A stretch of DNA of 64,000 nt from positions 81,499-145,498 of the forward strand of contig NZ_QGTQ01000010.1 in assembly GCF_003182255.1 (NCBI RefSeq), given 5' to 3'. Both the position numbers and the translations under genes were made by a program. This document shows, in pieces, positions 44,935 to 54,360 of this stretch. The notes beneath the pieces were generated by a model, which was given only the letters and a program-made list of their open reading frames with translations, was not told where the DNA came from and ran no database searches. How positions within the stretch are numbered: the first letter of the stretch is position 1; the number at the start of each line of letters is the position of its first letter. This DNA comes from Paenibacillus cellulosilyticus (GTDB taxonomy: Bacteria; Bacillota; Bacilli; Paenibacillales; Paenibacillaceae).

Positions 44935-45275
44935 AATTTTAATCTTCACCTTAAAAGTTGGTGGGTTTTCTGGGAAAAGGAAAAACTCCTCCGGATATGT
45001 TGCCAGTAGAAGGGCCACGAAAAAACATGTTTCTTAGTCTCTCCGTTGAGGGCACGCTAGACGCTTCCGACACGTTACATTTCGTCTAGTTTGATTCACT
45101 TTACGAACAGGCCTCAGGGAGCGCGTGAATTCGTAGGAGACGAACTCGGTCTCGGCCGTCCTCGACCGGCGGAAGAGCTCCGTGTTTAGCTCATTTTGAT
45201 AATCTAGCTCACAACTGGAAGCGCCATGTTCATCGATTAAGATCGTGACGATGATGTCGATGTCTGAATAAAGAC
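44935..45275 (+). other. Intergenic region, no gene seen
   Basis: A short CACC/GGTG hairpin at the start and a CTAGACG...CGTCTAG inverted repeat (~45057-45089). The last ~100 bp resemble the sequence upstream of the second recombinase copy (51755-51860), so the duplicated segment extends beyond the recombinase coding region. Confidence 0.5.
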
Positions 45276-45311
45276 AGAAACGACCACTAGGTTTAGCTAG
45301 TGGCCGTTTCT
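45276..45311 (-). terminator. Terminator of recombinase fragment 1
   Basis: AGAAACGACCACTAG / CTAGTGGCCGTTTCT, overlapping the end of the fragment. Same hairpin as at 51901-51938. Confidence 0.75.
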
Positions 45312-45592
45312 ATGTGCAAGTTCTGGTTCTCGAAATCAGATACTCGATGGTAAAAGGTTCTTTGCTTCATATTTAATCGCTTCATGGCTGCTATCGCTGT
45401 TAGTTGGCCGGCCTTCCACTCATGATAGACTTGATTGAAGGCGGGAGTGATAGCTTTCTTAGGACGACTGAATGTTTTGCCAGCAGCTTTGTCCACATCG
45501 ATTCCTTCCGATTGTCGTTTCCGGTTGTTCTTGCGATCTTGCTCAGCGCTACGTAGGCGAGGAGGCTCAGAAATGGATCCTCCATGCCTTTT
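45293..45592 (-). pseudogene. Serine recombinase, C-terminal fragment (copy 1)
   Basis: KTFSRPKKAITPAFNQVYHE and the HTH region (GQLTAIAAMKRLNMKQRTFY) match the end of the recombinase at 51913-52548. The preceding piece (DPFLSLLAYVALSKIARTTGN) continues the match in another frame. The catalytic N-terminal domain is missing. Confidence 0.85.
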
Positions 45593-45688
45593 GGCCTAAG
45601 GTGGGAACAAACTTCTAGCTTCAGCAGGACTATTATCCCACAACGTAGAAGTTATTACCTATACAACCAATTTTGAGGTGATGATTCT

Positions 45689-48262
45689 ATGGTATTTCGA
45701 ATTCCTGGTAAAGATAAATACGTTCCCCCCAATATAATTGCATTGTTCCATCGACTTGGGAAGTTGGAACGCTTATCGCATGAACAGGGAGAGTCTTTCA
45801 AAGAGTATGAAACCATACGGAAAACCTGTAGTGATATTGCGATTGAGATGCCTGCTGGGCTTGGTAAAACCTTAGTAGGCGGTTTAATAGGGGAATTTAA
45901 CCGACTAACCCAGAACTGGCGGATTGTCTATGCTTGTGCGAATAAACAGCTAGCAGCGCAAACTCATGCTCTATTACAGTCCTATGGTGTTCAATCTGTA
46001 CTATTAGTGGGACAAAAAGAAAGCTTTCAAGTTCATGATTTTAACCGTTATCAACGAGCGGCTGCTGTTGCAGTTACAGTTTACAGTCATATTTTTAATA
46101 TAAGCCCTGCTTTCTCAGATGCACATCAAATTATCTTTGATGATGCGCATGCTGCCGAATATGCAATATCGGATTTTTGGAGTTTAACTATCAAAAAAGA
46201 AAAACATCCAGAGATCTTTACTGCCCTATTTGAGACTTTGGGGGATGCGATTGCTTCACATGTTCAGGATCGAGTTCTTCATGGAATGTTTGATCCTCTC
46301 CATGATGGAGTAGATATCATTCCTTTGGCATTATGGATTGAGAAAAAAGATGAGATACGTAGCTTGCTATCTTCCAAGGTAGATGGGACGGATTTGTATT
46401 TTTCGTGGAGCAGAATAGTTAATCATCTCCACGCATGTCAGATATATATTTCCCATGATACATTCACTATTCGACCGATCTTGCCTCCAAATCTAAAAAG
46501 ACAGACGGCTGCATTCGCTAGCTCCAGAGAACGTATTTATATGAGTGCTACTGTTGGAGATGCAGGAGAGTTGGAGCGAATATTTGGTGTAGCACATATC
46601 CATCGTATTTCAAAGTTTTCGGTTGATGCGAATAAAATCTCTGGACGTAGATTGATATTATTTCCTGAAGATCACTTTTCTAAGGATCAGCTATGGGAAG
46701 TTCTCGCTGAAACGATTCGTATGCAATCACGGGCACTAATTTTATGTCCATCGTATCCTGTACTTCAGCACGTACTTAATAAGCTGAAAGAGCACATTCC
46801 TGACTACTCAGTTTTCTTATCAAAAGATATTGAAGAAAGCATGGAACCATTTGTTTCATCTCAAAAGGGAGTTTTGCTGCTAGCAGGTCGTTATGAAGGA
46901 ATCGATTTAAAAGATGATCAATGTCGATTGCAAATAATTTATGAATTGCCTGTAGCAATAGGAACATCTGAACAGTTTCTTCAAGCGCGCTTGCGAGTAA
47001 AAGAGTTGTTACGTACAATGCTGGCTACTCGTATTCTTCAGGGTCTAGGCAGATGCACGCGTGGACATAAAGATTATGCGTCCGTTCTTTTTGTAGGTAA
47101 AAGAGTCGGTGAGTACATGTATAAAGACGAGTTTCTAGGGATGTTGCCTGCAGAGGTGGATGCTGAAATATCATTTGGATTCGAACAGATTGAACAAATT
47201 CGCGATCTTTCAACCTGGAAACAGGCATTACAGATATTTTTTGATCAAGGCGAGGAATGGTCCGAAATTGAAGGACATATCCAAACCTTAACTGACGAAA
47301 AAAATAAGGCCCGTATACGCGAAGTGATCTTTAACGAATCATTACGTCTATCGGCTGCCGATGAATTATCCTACCTGTATTCTATTTGGGAAGGCGAGTT
47401 TGAAAAAGCTCATCAATCGGCTGACCAGGTACTTAAACATTTTGGCCGTCAAGAAACACTTAAAGGATATAGAGCTTGGTGGAATTATTTAATTGCTTCA
47501 GTCGGTGTACTGCAAGGTGAGAAAGAAAAGGCACGAGAATACCATCAAAAGGCTGTAAATGCTGCAGATTATAAACTATGGTTGGATAAAAGAGTTTTTA
47601 ATGAACGACAAATAGGGGAAGATGAGAATTTTCCTGAACTTGTTGAATACCAACTCAACACTATGCTCGCTGTATTGGAGAGTTATGGTGATCGTAGCAA
47701 TCGTTTTGATAAACATTGGGCTACTATGGTTGACGGGCTCTCAAGTCCAATTGCTGAAACATATGAGCCTGCACTGTGTACGCTTGGGCAGTTCTTAGGG
47801 TTTGAATCAGATAGGCCAAAAGGCAAGGGCACTCCTGATGGAGTATGGCTCAGTCTAAGCTGTGGGATTGTTTTTGAAGCCAAGACTAATGTTGAGAAGC
47901 CAGAAGGTGCAATCTCATTGGATGATATTCGTCAAACCGGATATCACGAAAACTATGTTCGCAAAAATTATCCAGTTAGTGATTCGATTACCATTACAAC
48001 TGTCATGATCTGTCCGAAACAGTATGTTGAGAAATATGCTGAACATACTACTGAAGGAATTTTTCTATTAGAACCCAAGTTTATCTTGGAACTTGCTAAT
48101 GTACTGGAGCCATGTTTGCGAGTAGCTCTTCAGAAACTGAAATATGCTGGATATGAAGATGCTCGGTCGACATTGGGACAATTGATCATTGAGCATTCAC
48201 TAACAATACAAACTATTGTTGAGAACATGCAACAAGTTGAATTGGTCGATGTAGTAAAATAG
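45689..48262 (+). CDS. Superfamily 2 helicase with C-terminal PD-(D/E)XK-like nuclease (857 aa)
   Basis: Walker A PAGLGKT at ~55; the DEAH-type box is DDAH (FDDAH) at ~150; motif III-like YMSATVGD at ~285; motif VI-like LQGLGRCTRGHKDY near 450. This order fits DEAH/XPD-like helicases. Helical repeats at ~560-630 (GEFEKAHQSADQVLKHFG, GEKEKAREYHQKAVNAA) look like TPRs. The C-terminus carries TPDGVW...IVFEAKT (~712-731), a PD-(D/E)XK-nuclease pattern. Helicase-nuclease fusions are common in antiphage defence. GAGGTG precedes the ATG. Confidence 0.82.
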   Translation: MVFRIPGKDKYVPPNIIALFHRLGKLERLSHEQGESFKEYETIRKTCSDIAIEMPAGLGKTLVGGLIGEFNRLTQNWRIVYACANKQLAAQTHALLQSYGVQSVLLVGQKESFQVHDFNRYQRAAAVAVTVYSHIFNISPAFSDAHQIIFDDAHAAEYAISDFWSLTIKKEKHPEIFTALFETLGDAIASHVQDRVLHGMFDPLHDGVDIIPLALWIEKKDEIRSLLSSKVDGTDLYFSWSRIVNHLHACQIYISHDTFTIRPILPPNLKRQTAAFASSRERIYMSATVGDAGELERIFGVAHIHRISKFSVDANKISGRRLILFPEDHFSKDQLWEVLAETIRMQSRALILCPSYPVLQHVLNKLKEHIPDYSVFLSKDIEESMEPFVSSQKGVLLLAGRYEGIDLKDDQCRLQIIYELPVAIGTSEQFLQARLRVKELLRTMLATRILQGLGRCTRGHKDYASVLFVGKRVGEYMYKDEFLGMLPAEVDAEISFGFEQIEQIRDLSTWKQALQIFFDQGEEWSEIEGHIQTLTDEKNKARIREVIFNESLRLSAADELSYLYSIWEGEFEKAHQSADQVLKHFGRQETLKGYRAWWNYLIASVGVLQGEKEKAREYHQKAVNAADYKLWLDKRVFNERQIGEDENFPELVEYQLNTMLAVLESYGDRSNRFDKHWATMVDGLSSPIAETYEPALCTLGQFLGFESDRPKGKGTPDGVWLSLSCGIVFEAKTNVEKPEGAISLDDIRQTGYHENYVRKNYPVSDSITITTVMICPKQYVEKYAEHTTEGIFLLEPKFILELANVLEPCLRVALQKLKYAGYEDARSTLGQLIIEHSLTIQTIVENMQQVELVDVVK

Positions 48263-48337
48263 GAAGAGTCTGAAAAGGCTACGAATTAATGTAGTCTAAA
48301 TCCATCTGAAACAAATATAAACTACTAGGTAAATAAG

Positions 48338-48384
48338 AATCGGACAGAGAGTAATGGTGTCGCACCTTCTCTGTCTGATTTTGT
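48338..48384. terminator. Terminator between convergent genes
   Basis: AATCGGACAGAGAG / TTCTCTGTCTGATT (one mismatch) with a 15-nt loop followed by TTGTTATTTT. It overlaps the stop region of the minus-strand gene and may serve both directions. Confidence 0.7.
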
Positions 48385-49811
48385 TATTTTACACCTTGAA
48401 CAAAAGAGGTAATAGTCGACCGAAGATCGGAATTGTCATCAATTGTACACTCAAAAATAGGGACATTAAATGTGACTATTTCACTTTCCATATAAGTAAA
48501 GGCATGTCCGCCGGCGCCAGAATAATTGGTTGCAGACCACCCTAAAGATTGAATCAGAAGTGTTTCACCAATTTCAACAATTGCTGCGTATCCATAGTCA
48601 ATTTGATTACGAGCCTCATCTTGTATTCTTCTAATACGAAGAATGAACTTTAGATGTTTTTTAATCGAAGGATTATTAATGAATTGAATAAGACTCTGAT
48701 TGTAACTAGTCGAACCAGAACTAATTTCATTATAAACAGTATTTTTATTGTTGTCGGTAGTATTTGATATTGGATTGTTATTTTTAGTGATAATAGCCTG
48801 TGGGTGACGCTCCCATCCCCATAGTTGAAGACGCTCTTTTGCATCTGGTATGTCCTGGGCATCGAAAGTAACTTCATCCCAATTTTCTACCTGAAACTGT
48901 TCTACACCAGCTAACTCAGCAGTACCCAAAAGAAGATCTAGAACAGATTTTACAATTCCGTTCGTCCATGCAACAGATTCGAAATTAATTGTATGCAGAT
49001 GTAGAACTTTGGTTACAGCATGTTCCCCGTTGGAATTCATGGTATATGATTTTCTTACTATTGCCTCAATCCCACCGAACAAATAACGTGTGTTACGGTT
49101 AACCTGATAATCCCATATATCTTTGGGATCTTGGTGGTCCCTGTAAACAAAGAGAGATGCATCGTCGTCTTCTTCTATTGGAAAATTGATTCGATAACGA
49201 AATCCCTCTGTAAGTTTTTCATCTTTTTTTATTCTAAATGAAGTTTTTGAATTATTAAACCAAGCTTGATCACATTGATAAACACTCGGTAATAAAAGAC
49301 CCCGGAACTGGTTTGCTGAAAGCCCATCATCCAAAGGAAGTGTGTTCATCCATTTTGTTATTACATATTCGTTTGAATTGTTAAATAGCTCGAAAATTTT
49401 TTTAAACATAATATAACCTTCGTACGAGTAATTGTTAGCTAATCGAGAGTTCATAAACCCAAAGGTTCTACCATCACTATAAATAATTGACCAGTATGTT
49501 TTAGCTGCTGATCTAGAATGACCATCATTCATGATCTTCGATTCCAATATCCCTAAGTACCGCTTTTCATTAGCTTTCACACCTTCGGATATGTATTTTT
49601 TAATAAATTCAAAAGCTTCATTATTAACTCCATCTGTCATTTGGACATAACGATTCTTTACGTTATTAGACCAGGCGGTAGAATAGAATGAAGATAAGGG
49701 AGTGTATACATTAGCCGGTTTAAGATCAAACAGTTCCATTTTTTCTTTTAAAGAAAAGTTAAGACTTGATGAAACCCTAAAACAGATAGGATTATCTTTC
49801 ATCTGAAACAC
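48384..49811 (-). CDS. Unknown 475-aa protein, convergent with the helicase-nuclease
   Basis: No domain recognised. The protein is soluble, Asn/Ser-rich, with an AT-rich gene; no signal peptide. The region around residues 190-240 (KLTEGFRYRINFPIEEDDDA, LFVYRDHQDPKDIW) looks beta-rich. Its promoter side carries four GTATAC repeats. Its position next to the helicase-nuclease makes it a candidate component or partner of a defence locus, by context only. Confidence 0.7.
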   Translation of the reverse strand: MFQMKDNPICFRVSSSLNFSLKEKMELFDLKPANVYTPLSSFYSTAWSNNVKNRYVQMTDGVNNEAFEFIKKYISEGVKANEKRYLGILESKIMNDGHSRSAAKTYWSIIYSDGRTFGFMNSRLANNYSYEGYIMFKKIFELFNNSNEYVITKWMNTLPLDDGLSANQFRGLLLPSVYQCDQAWFNNSKTSFRIKKDEKLTEGFRYRINFPIEEDDDASLFVYRDHQDPKDIWDYQVNRNTRYLFGGIEAIVRKSYTMNSNGEHAVTKVLHLHTINFESVAWTNGIVKSVLDLLLGTAELAGVEQFQVENWDEVTFDAQDIPDAKERLQLWGWERHPQAIITKNNNPISNTTDNNKNTVYNEISSGSTSYNQSLIQFINNPSIKKHLKFILRIRRIQDEARNQIDYGYAAIVEIGETLLIQSLGWSATNYSGAGGHAFTYMESEIVTFNVPIFECTIDDNSDLRSTITSFVQGVK

Positions 49812-49831
49812 TCCTTAATAGTTATTATTAC

Positions 49832-49875
49832 GTATACAAAATTGTATACGTGTATTGTATACGAATAGTGTATGT
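49832..49875 (-). promoter_or_regulatory. GTATAC repeat array upstream of the 475-aa gene
   Basis: GTATAC at 49832, 49844 and 49857, and GTATGT at 49870, spaced 12-13 bp. The first two form a near-palindrome CGTATACAAAATTGTATACG. It begins ~20 bp before the start codon, so it is a strong candidate operator. Confidence 0.65.
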
Positions 49876-49925
49876 CATTATTTAGGATGTGTAAATGTGA
49901 CTAAAATAAAGTGTTTTTTGGCTCT

Positions 49926-50604
49926 GATTGGCTGCCGAAACCGGCCTTTGAAGGTGACGATGTGAAAATAACGAATACGTCGACCAATCCAGACAATAAT
50001 ATGCTCACTTCACAGTGGAATATTGAATTCCCTGACGGTACGGTTAAATCTGGATCCTCTACAGATATGACCATTAGCGGAGCTGATACGGTAAACCATC
50101 CTGGTGCATACGTGGTGACCCTTACGGTTACGGATCCGAAAGGAGCAACGGACACTATTACCAAAACCATTCAAATCGGTGAGTTAGGCATCACGGGAAT
50201 CGTGACGCACACAGAGGATTGGGAGTAGCATAGGAAGGATTGGAACAACCATTATCCAGACAGCCAAAGATCAGAAGACACATTCTGGGCGGGAGAACGG
50301 TTTGTATTGAAGAGCTCAACGACCGACACCGGAGCGATCGCAACTAATGCAAGCAGCGTGAGCGTTACTGCCGTTTCTATTGGCAGTACAACGCTGTCGT
50401 CCAGTGATAGAGTGAATTGGACTGGCTATATTGGGTCAGACCAGGCTGATGTAAAGCTGGAGTCTCTGAAGGATGGTCAGTATAAGTTTACATTTGTGGC
50501 TAAGTACCCTAATGGTGTTGTGAAAACGACATCAGTCTTGGTCAACATTAGTGGCAAGTGGACGGATTATTTCAAGTTCCATCAGAGTTGGTGATTCTGA
50601 AGTT
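49926..50604 (+). pseudogene. Broken duplicate of the 3' end of the giant surface gene (copy B)
   Basis: Gap-free copy of 42186-42864, offset 7740 bp, ending at the same stop codon position (50592-50594). It has no start region and carries an in-frame TAG at 50226-50228 where copy A has CAG (EDWEQ). Scattered substitutions, many silent, show it was under coding constraint before decay. Confidence 0.9.
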
Positions 50605-50989
50605 GATAAAGTCGTCTTTCACTAAACGGTTGTTAATCGTAAGCATGGAATAGAAGTGAGAGTGAAATACAAGTCCCTTATGGAATGCAATTCTGTAAGA
50701 GCCCTGTTCAAAATGTGTCAGCGTGTAGTACGAAGAAGCAAGTTATATGTTCTGATAGATTCGTTATTTAGTATTCCTACTGTACTTCACGCTTTCTCGG
50801 CCAATCCATCGTTCATAGATTTATGGTTTTAGCTTTCGTCGCTCCTACTCCAACGTTATTTTTCTAAGAGAATAAATTGTTTAGTGATTGCATCCTACAT
50901 AGGAAATTACTAACAGGTTGGTTTTAGTGATTGAGTAGAAGGTAGATGATATAATATCTAAGAACTACACATTCAAGGGAGGTAGAGAC
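50605..50989 (+). promoter_or_regulatory. Intergenic region with TIR-gene promoter
   Basis: Nothing gene-like. TGATATAAT (50947-50955) is a good extended -10 element ~35 bp upstream of the TIR gene; no clear -35. Confidence 0.5.
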
Positions 50990-51712
50990 ATGGCCAGATG
51001 CACGGCTCCAGTAAGGGGACATAGCTCAGCGAGTGCCGCAGAAAATTGCCCAGCGTGTCGGGGACGTAGAGGCTATAGTGGTGGTTACAGTGTCTACGAG
51101 ACGTATTCATCCCCGTCTTACACCCAGTCAAGTGGGGGCAACCGAAGCAGCGGCGGCGGTTCCGGTAGCCGCAATATAAAGGCGAAATGGTCGAGAGCAG
51201 GCTCCACAGTGTTGTACACGCCTGCAGAAGTTCGGGCACTTACGCCAATCCGCAACAACGTAGAAAATCTGGCAAATGAGAAGCCTGACCTTCGGGACGT
51301 CTTCCTCTGCCATGCGTGGGATGACCGGAAGGGGGTCGCCAAGGAACTGCACGATATGCTTGAGTCACGTGGTGTCTCTGTCTGGTTCAGCGAAAAGGAC
51401 GCAGGCCTCGGCGTGCCGTTGCTTCGCTCCATCGACAAGGGCTTGGCGAATTCGCGAGTTGGGATTGTGCTGGTGACCCCTGCCCTGCTAAAACGTCTCA
51501 AATCAGAGGGCATCGCAGACAAAGAACTTTCAGCACTCCTCGCTCGTGACCGACTTGTTCCAATTGTGCACGAGACCACGTACGAAGAGCTCCGCGATGT
51601 CAGTCCCTTGCTCGGTTCACGAGCCGGCCTAGACACTGCAGAAGAGCCAATGGCCGACGTCGCAGACAAGCTCTCAGAGCTGGTCGCCCCCCTAATAGTA
51701 AACGTTGAATAG
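50990..51712 (+). CDS. TIR-domain protein (240 aa)
   Basis: Residues ~100-215 form a TIR domain: DVFLCHAWDDR (box 1), VSVWFSEKDAGLG (box 2), VGIVLVTPALL, and a later Glu in DKELSALL that could be the catalytic position of NAD-cleaving TIRs. The N-terminus has two CxxC-like elements (RCTAPVRG, NCPACRGR), then a Gly/Ser-rich linker. The gene is clearly more GC-rich than its neighbours, suggesting recent transfer. Bacterial TIR proteins often act in antiphage defence by depleting NAD+. GGGAGG precedes the ATG. Confidence 0.88.
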   Translation: MARCTAPVRGHSSASAAENCPACRGRRGYSGGYSVYETYSSPSYTQSSGGNRSSGGGSGSRNIKAKWSRAGSTVLYTPAEVRALTPIRNNVENLANEKPDLRDVFLCHAWDDRKGVAKELHDMLESRGVSVWFSEKDAGLGVPLLRSIDKGLANSRVGIVLVTPALLKRLKSEGIADKELSALLARDRLVPIVHETTYEELRDVSPLLGSRAGLDTAEEPMADVADKLSELVAPLIVNVE

Positions 51713-51900
51713 CCCTTATCTTTCATTTAGGGGGGATGCGTCGGGAGGATTGCAGGTCAACTCGGCGTCGAGCTCATTTTTAATTGGAGTCACAAATAGA
51801 AGCGTCATGTTCAACTGTCTATTCATCGTGATGATGATGTAGGTAGGTGGGAGTGGATTTGCGAGATCAAATTTGATGCATTTATGCATCAATAATAAAA

Positions 51901-51938
51901 TAGAAACGGCCACTAGTTAAACCTAGTGGCCGTTTCTA
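51901..51938 (-). terminator. Terminator of the recombinase copy 2
   Basis: TAGAAACGGCCACTAG pairs with CTAGTGGCCGTTTCTA around a 6-nt loop. Overlaps the recombinase 3' end. Confidence 0.8.
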
Positions 51939-52548
51939 TGTGCAAGTTCTGATTCTCGAAATCAGATACTCGACGGTAAAAAGTTCGTTGCTTCATATTC
52001 AAACGTTTCATGGCTGCTACCGCTGTTAGTTGGCCGGATTTCCACTCATCATAGACTTGATTGAAGGCTGGAGTGATAGCCTTCTTAGGACGACTGAATG
52101 TTTTGCCGGCTGCTTTGGCCACAGCGATTCCTTCCGATTGTCGTTTCCGATTATTCTTCCGGTCTTGCTCAGCTACGTATGCGAGGAGGCTCAGAAATTG
52201 GTCTTCCATTACTTTACCGAAATCGCCCATGTTTCTGAATTTACGGCTATCGAATAATATCTCGTTATCCAAGCAGACGATATCTGCTTTAATATCGCGG
52301 GTAATATACTTCCATTGATCGATGATGCCGTCATAGTTACGGCCAAGTCGATCTAGGGCGTCAAGATAAAGTAAGTCTCCTTCCCGAAGCATAAGAAGCA
52401 TTGCCTGGTAGCGCGGACGATTAAAATCTTTACCGCTCATCTTATCGACAAAAATGTAACGATCATCGATGCCCAAATCCCGAAATTATAAGAGCTGCCG
52501 TTCGGGATTCTGATCTTTAGCCGAAACTCGACCATAACCGATTTTCAA
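51913..52548 (-). pseudogene. Serine recombinase (resolvase/invertase) with an in-frame stop (copy 2)
   Basis: From TTG 52548 the frame reads KIGYGRVSAKDQNPERQLL, including the catalytic Ser, then TAA (52486-52488), then continues FRDLGIDDRYIFVDKMSGKD, GDLLYLDALDRLGRNYDG and a C-terminal HTH (MKRLNMKQRTFYRR). So codon 21 is a nonsense mutation in an otherwise full-length small serine recombinase. Restart at an internal TTG/ATG would lack the active site. Confidence 0.88.
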
Positions 52549-52891
52549 TGAAGTCACACTCCTGTATATGTGTCATAAATCATTAAAACATTAAGGCACA
52601 TGTCAAAACAATTATACGGGCATTTTGGCATGAATTTTTATTAACTTCTGGAACTATGCCAATAAGCATACTTTTTGTCAGACTATAGTGTTAACAAGTA
52701 CATAAGAAAAGAATTGTAAATGTTCTTATTTCAGTACCTGTCATTAAAGTCAATGAGGGCTTGACAGATTGGGTTAGCCTTCTTTGAGAGGGAATTTATA
52801 ATTACATATATGAAAGATTATTTGAATTTATTGCGGTATAATAGAGAGTGGGGGTACCCATCATATTAATACCTAGTAGGTGACAATCAGG
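52549..52891 (+). other. Intergenic region
   Basis: AT-rich spacer between divergent genes. A GGTATAATAG -10-like element (~52833-52841) lies ~50 bp before the DUF3800 gene. Nothing else identified. Confidence 0.4.
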
Positions 52892-53551
52892 ATGATTCTC
52901 AACTTCGATGAATCTGGGAACATGGGGAATAGCGGTAGATATTTTGTAATTGCATGCGTAGCTGGGCATGAATTGAAGCCGCTAGTCAATGTCATGAATA
53001 AGGCAATTATTAATGTTAAGAAGCAGTTCAAGCAATATGCTAATCTCGATGAGATTAAAGCTTCAAAAGCTAGCCCAGTAGTAAAAGAATATATTCTCAG
53101 GAAAATCGCATCTAAAGATATTCAGATTAGATATATAGTTGCAGACCTGCATCATATTAAGCCGCAACTTCTTAGTGATCAAAACACTCTGTACAATTAC
53201 CTATTATCTTTCATCATACGGCCTGTTGCATCGACTGCGTTTGTAAGAGGATTACAACTTAACTTGGACAAACGATCCATTAAGGTAGGATCTGAGAATT
53301 CATTCGAGGATTACTTAAAGATTAAGGTGCGATATGAGGATCAGAATCTGATTCCTATCACAGTTAAGTATATTGAATCGCAAAATTCAGTATTGATACA
53401 AGCAGCGGACTTTGTAGCTAACGCAATTTATTCAAAGTATGAATATGGGAATGATTATTTCTATGACATCATCGATCCAAAGATATATCGTCTAGAACGG
53501 TTTCCATATGCGCAATTTGGTAAAGATAAAGTTGTGGGGGGAAGTAGATAA
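52892..53551 (+). CDS. DUF3800 protein (219 aa)
   Basis: Starts with the family hallmark FDESGN and contains the later acidic motif region IQAADFVANAIYSKYE. DUF3800 proteins are predicted RNase H-fold enzymes found in mobile and defence contexts; activity is unproven. The frame is open from GTG 52880; ATG 52892 places DESGN at the expected distance from the N-terminus. Confidence 0.85.
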   Translation: MILNFDESGNMGNSGRYFVIACVAGHELKPLVNVMNKAIINVKKQFKQYANLDEIKASKASPVVKEYILRKIASKDIQIRYIVADLHHIKPQLLSDQNTLYNYLLSFIIRPVASTAFVRGLQLNLDKRSIKVGSENSFEDYLKIKVRYEDQNLIPITVKYIESQNSVLIQAADFVANAIYSKYEYGNDYFYDIIDPKIYRLERFPYAQFGKDKVVGGSR

Positions 53552-54206
53552 TAATCGGCGCAGGTAAATAAATTTATTTACAAAATGGTATGAAGTGGTG
53601 TAATATTTAAGTGCGCGAGTAAGCCCTGATAAAACGTGTGAACTCACATACACATAAACTGCCTGTTTGGTAGTCGTTCTCCGGCATTGCGCATAAATAC
53701 CGATAACAAAGACCTAGCATATGAGGTCTTTTTTTTGTTTATATATAGTGGGTAGTGTAAGCCCCTCTAAAGAGTGCGCAACGATCAAGCGCAAAAGCTG
53801 CAGTCTGCAGCCTTTTACTGGGCTATTGTCCGGAGGGAGAGTCACTCTCCCTCCATCACTTTTCTTTGCTATCTTGTGCCCGCAGTACTACATTAAAAGC
53901 GATGGAGTGCATTTTTATAGTTGAGGAATCAGTATTACCGCTTTCTCAGTTTCGTCCTTGTGATCGTTGTTGGTGCGGCAGGACGGCCGAACTGCCATGG
54001 CTGCGGAAGCGCCCGCGGTAGTAGTATATGCGGACAACTTTCATCCCTTCCTTTGTCTGATTTACCGTGCGGCATTCAAACGGATAGCTACTGCCGCCAT
54101 GACCCGGAAATTTTGTTAAAGTGAACTGTGAATTTGATAGACGGAACGTGGAGGCGCTGAGACGTGTGTAGTTTTGTTTAGCAAATAGTGACGGGAGGTA
54201 ACAAGC
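53552..54206 (+). other. Intergenic region with one terminator
   Basis: AAAGACCT / AGGTCTTT plus T-run at 53708-53740, the likely end of the DUF3800 transcript. Otherwise only overlapping short frames with no initiation signals, no gene supported. Confidence 0.5.
53708..53740 (+). terminator. Intrinsic terminator
   Basis: AAAGACCT pairs with AGGTCTTT around an 8-nt loop, followed by a T-run. Confidence 0.8.
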
Positions 54207-54329
54207 TTGACTAGAAAAATAAGAAACGATTGCACTGTTGATACGTTTGAGAAAAAACATGGCCTGCCTGCTGGTACGATTTGGACACGCGCAGCGACAA
54301 GCTGCAAAAAAGCCGATAAAAAGCGGTAG
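54207..54329 (+). CDS. Small basic protein (40 aa)
   Basis: TTG start with GGGAGG ten nt upstream opens a 40-codon frame (TRKIRNDCTVDTFEKKHGLP ... KKADKKR). The composition, basic and helical, resembles small element-borne DNA-associated proteins. No family confirmed. Ends ~30 bp before the long palindrome. Confidence 0.4.
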   Translation: MTRKIRNDCTVDTFEKKHGLPAGTIWTRAATSCKKADKKR

Positions 54330-54360
54330 GACACAAAAGGCACTCATCTGCGGGTGCCTA

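Noticed and set aside
49911..50228. 105-codon ORF from the surface-gene duplicate as an independent gene
   Set aside because: It is a start-less fragment of copy B ending at the nonsense codon; no ribosome binding site and homology only to the middle of the parent C-terminus.
52549..52891. DUF3800-associated structured RNA motif upstream of the DUF3800 gene
   Set aside because: Such RNA motifs are reported near DUF3800 genes, but no convincing multi-stem structure could be drawn here by eye.
53946..54347. Minus-strand 133-codon ORF near the long palindrome
   Set aside because: Composition is erratic (Cys/Phe then Arg-rich), it overlaps the better supported 40-aa plus-strand ORF, and no initiation signal is seen.
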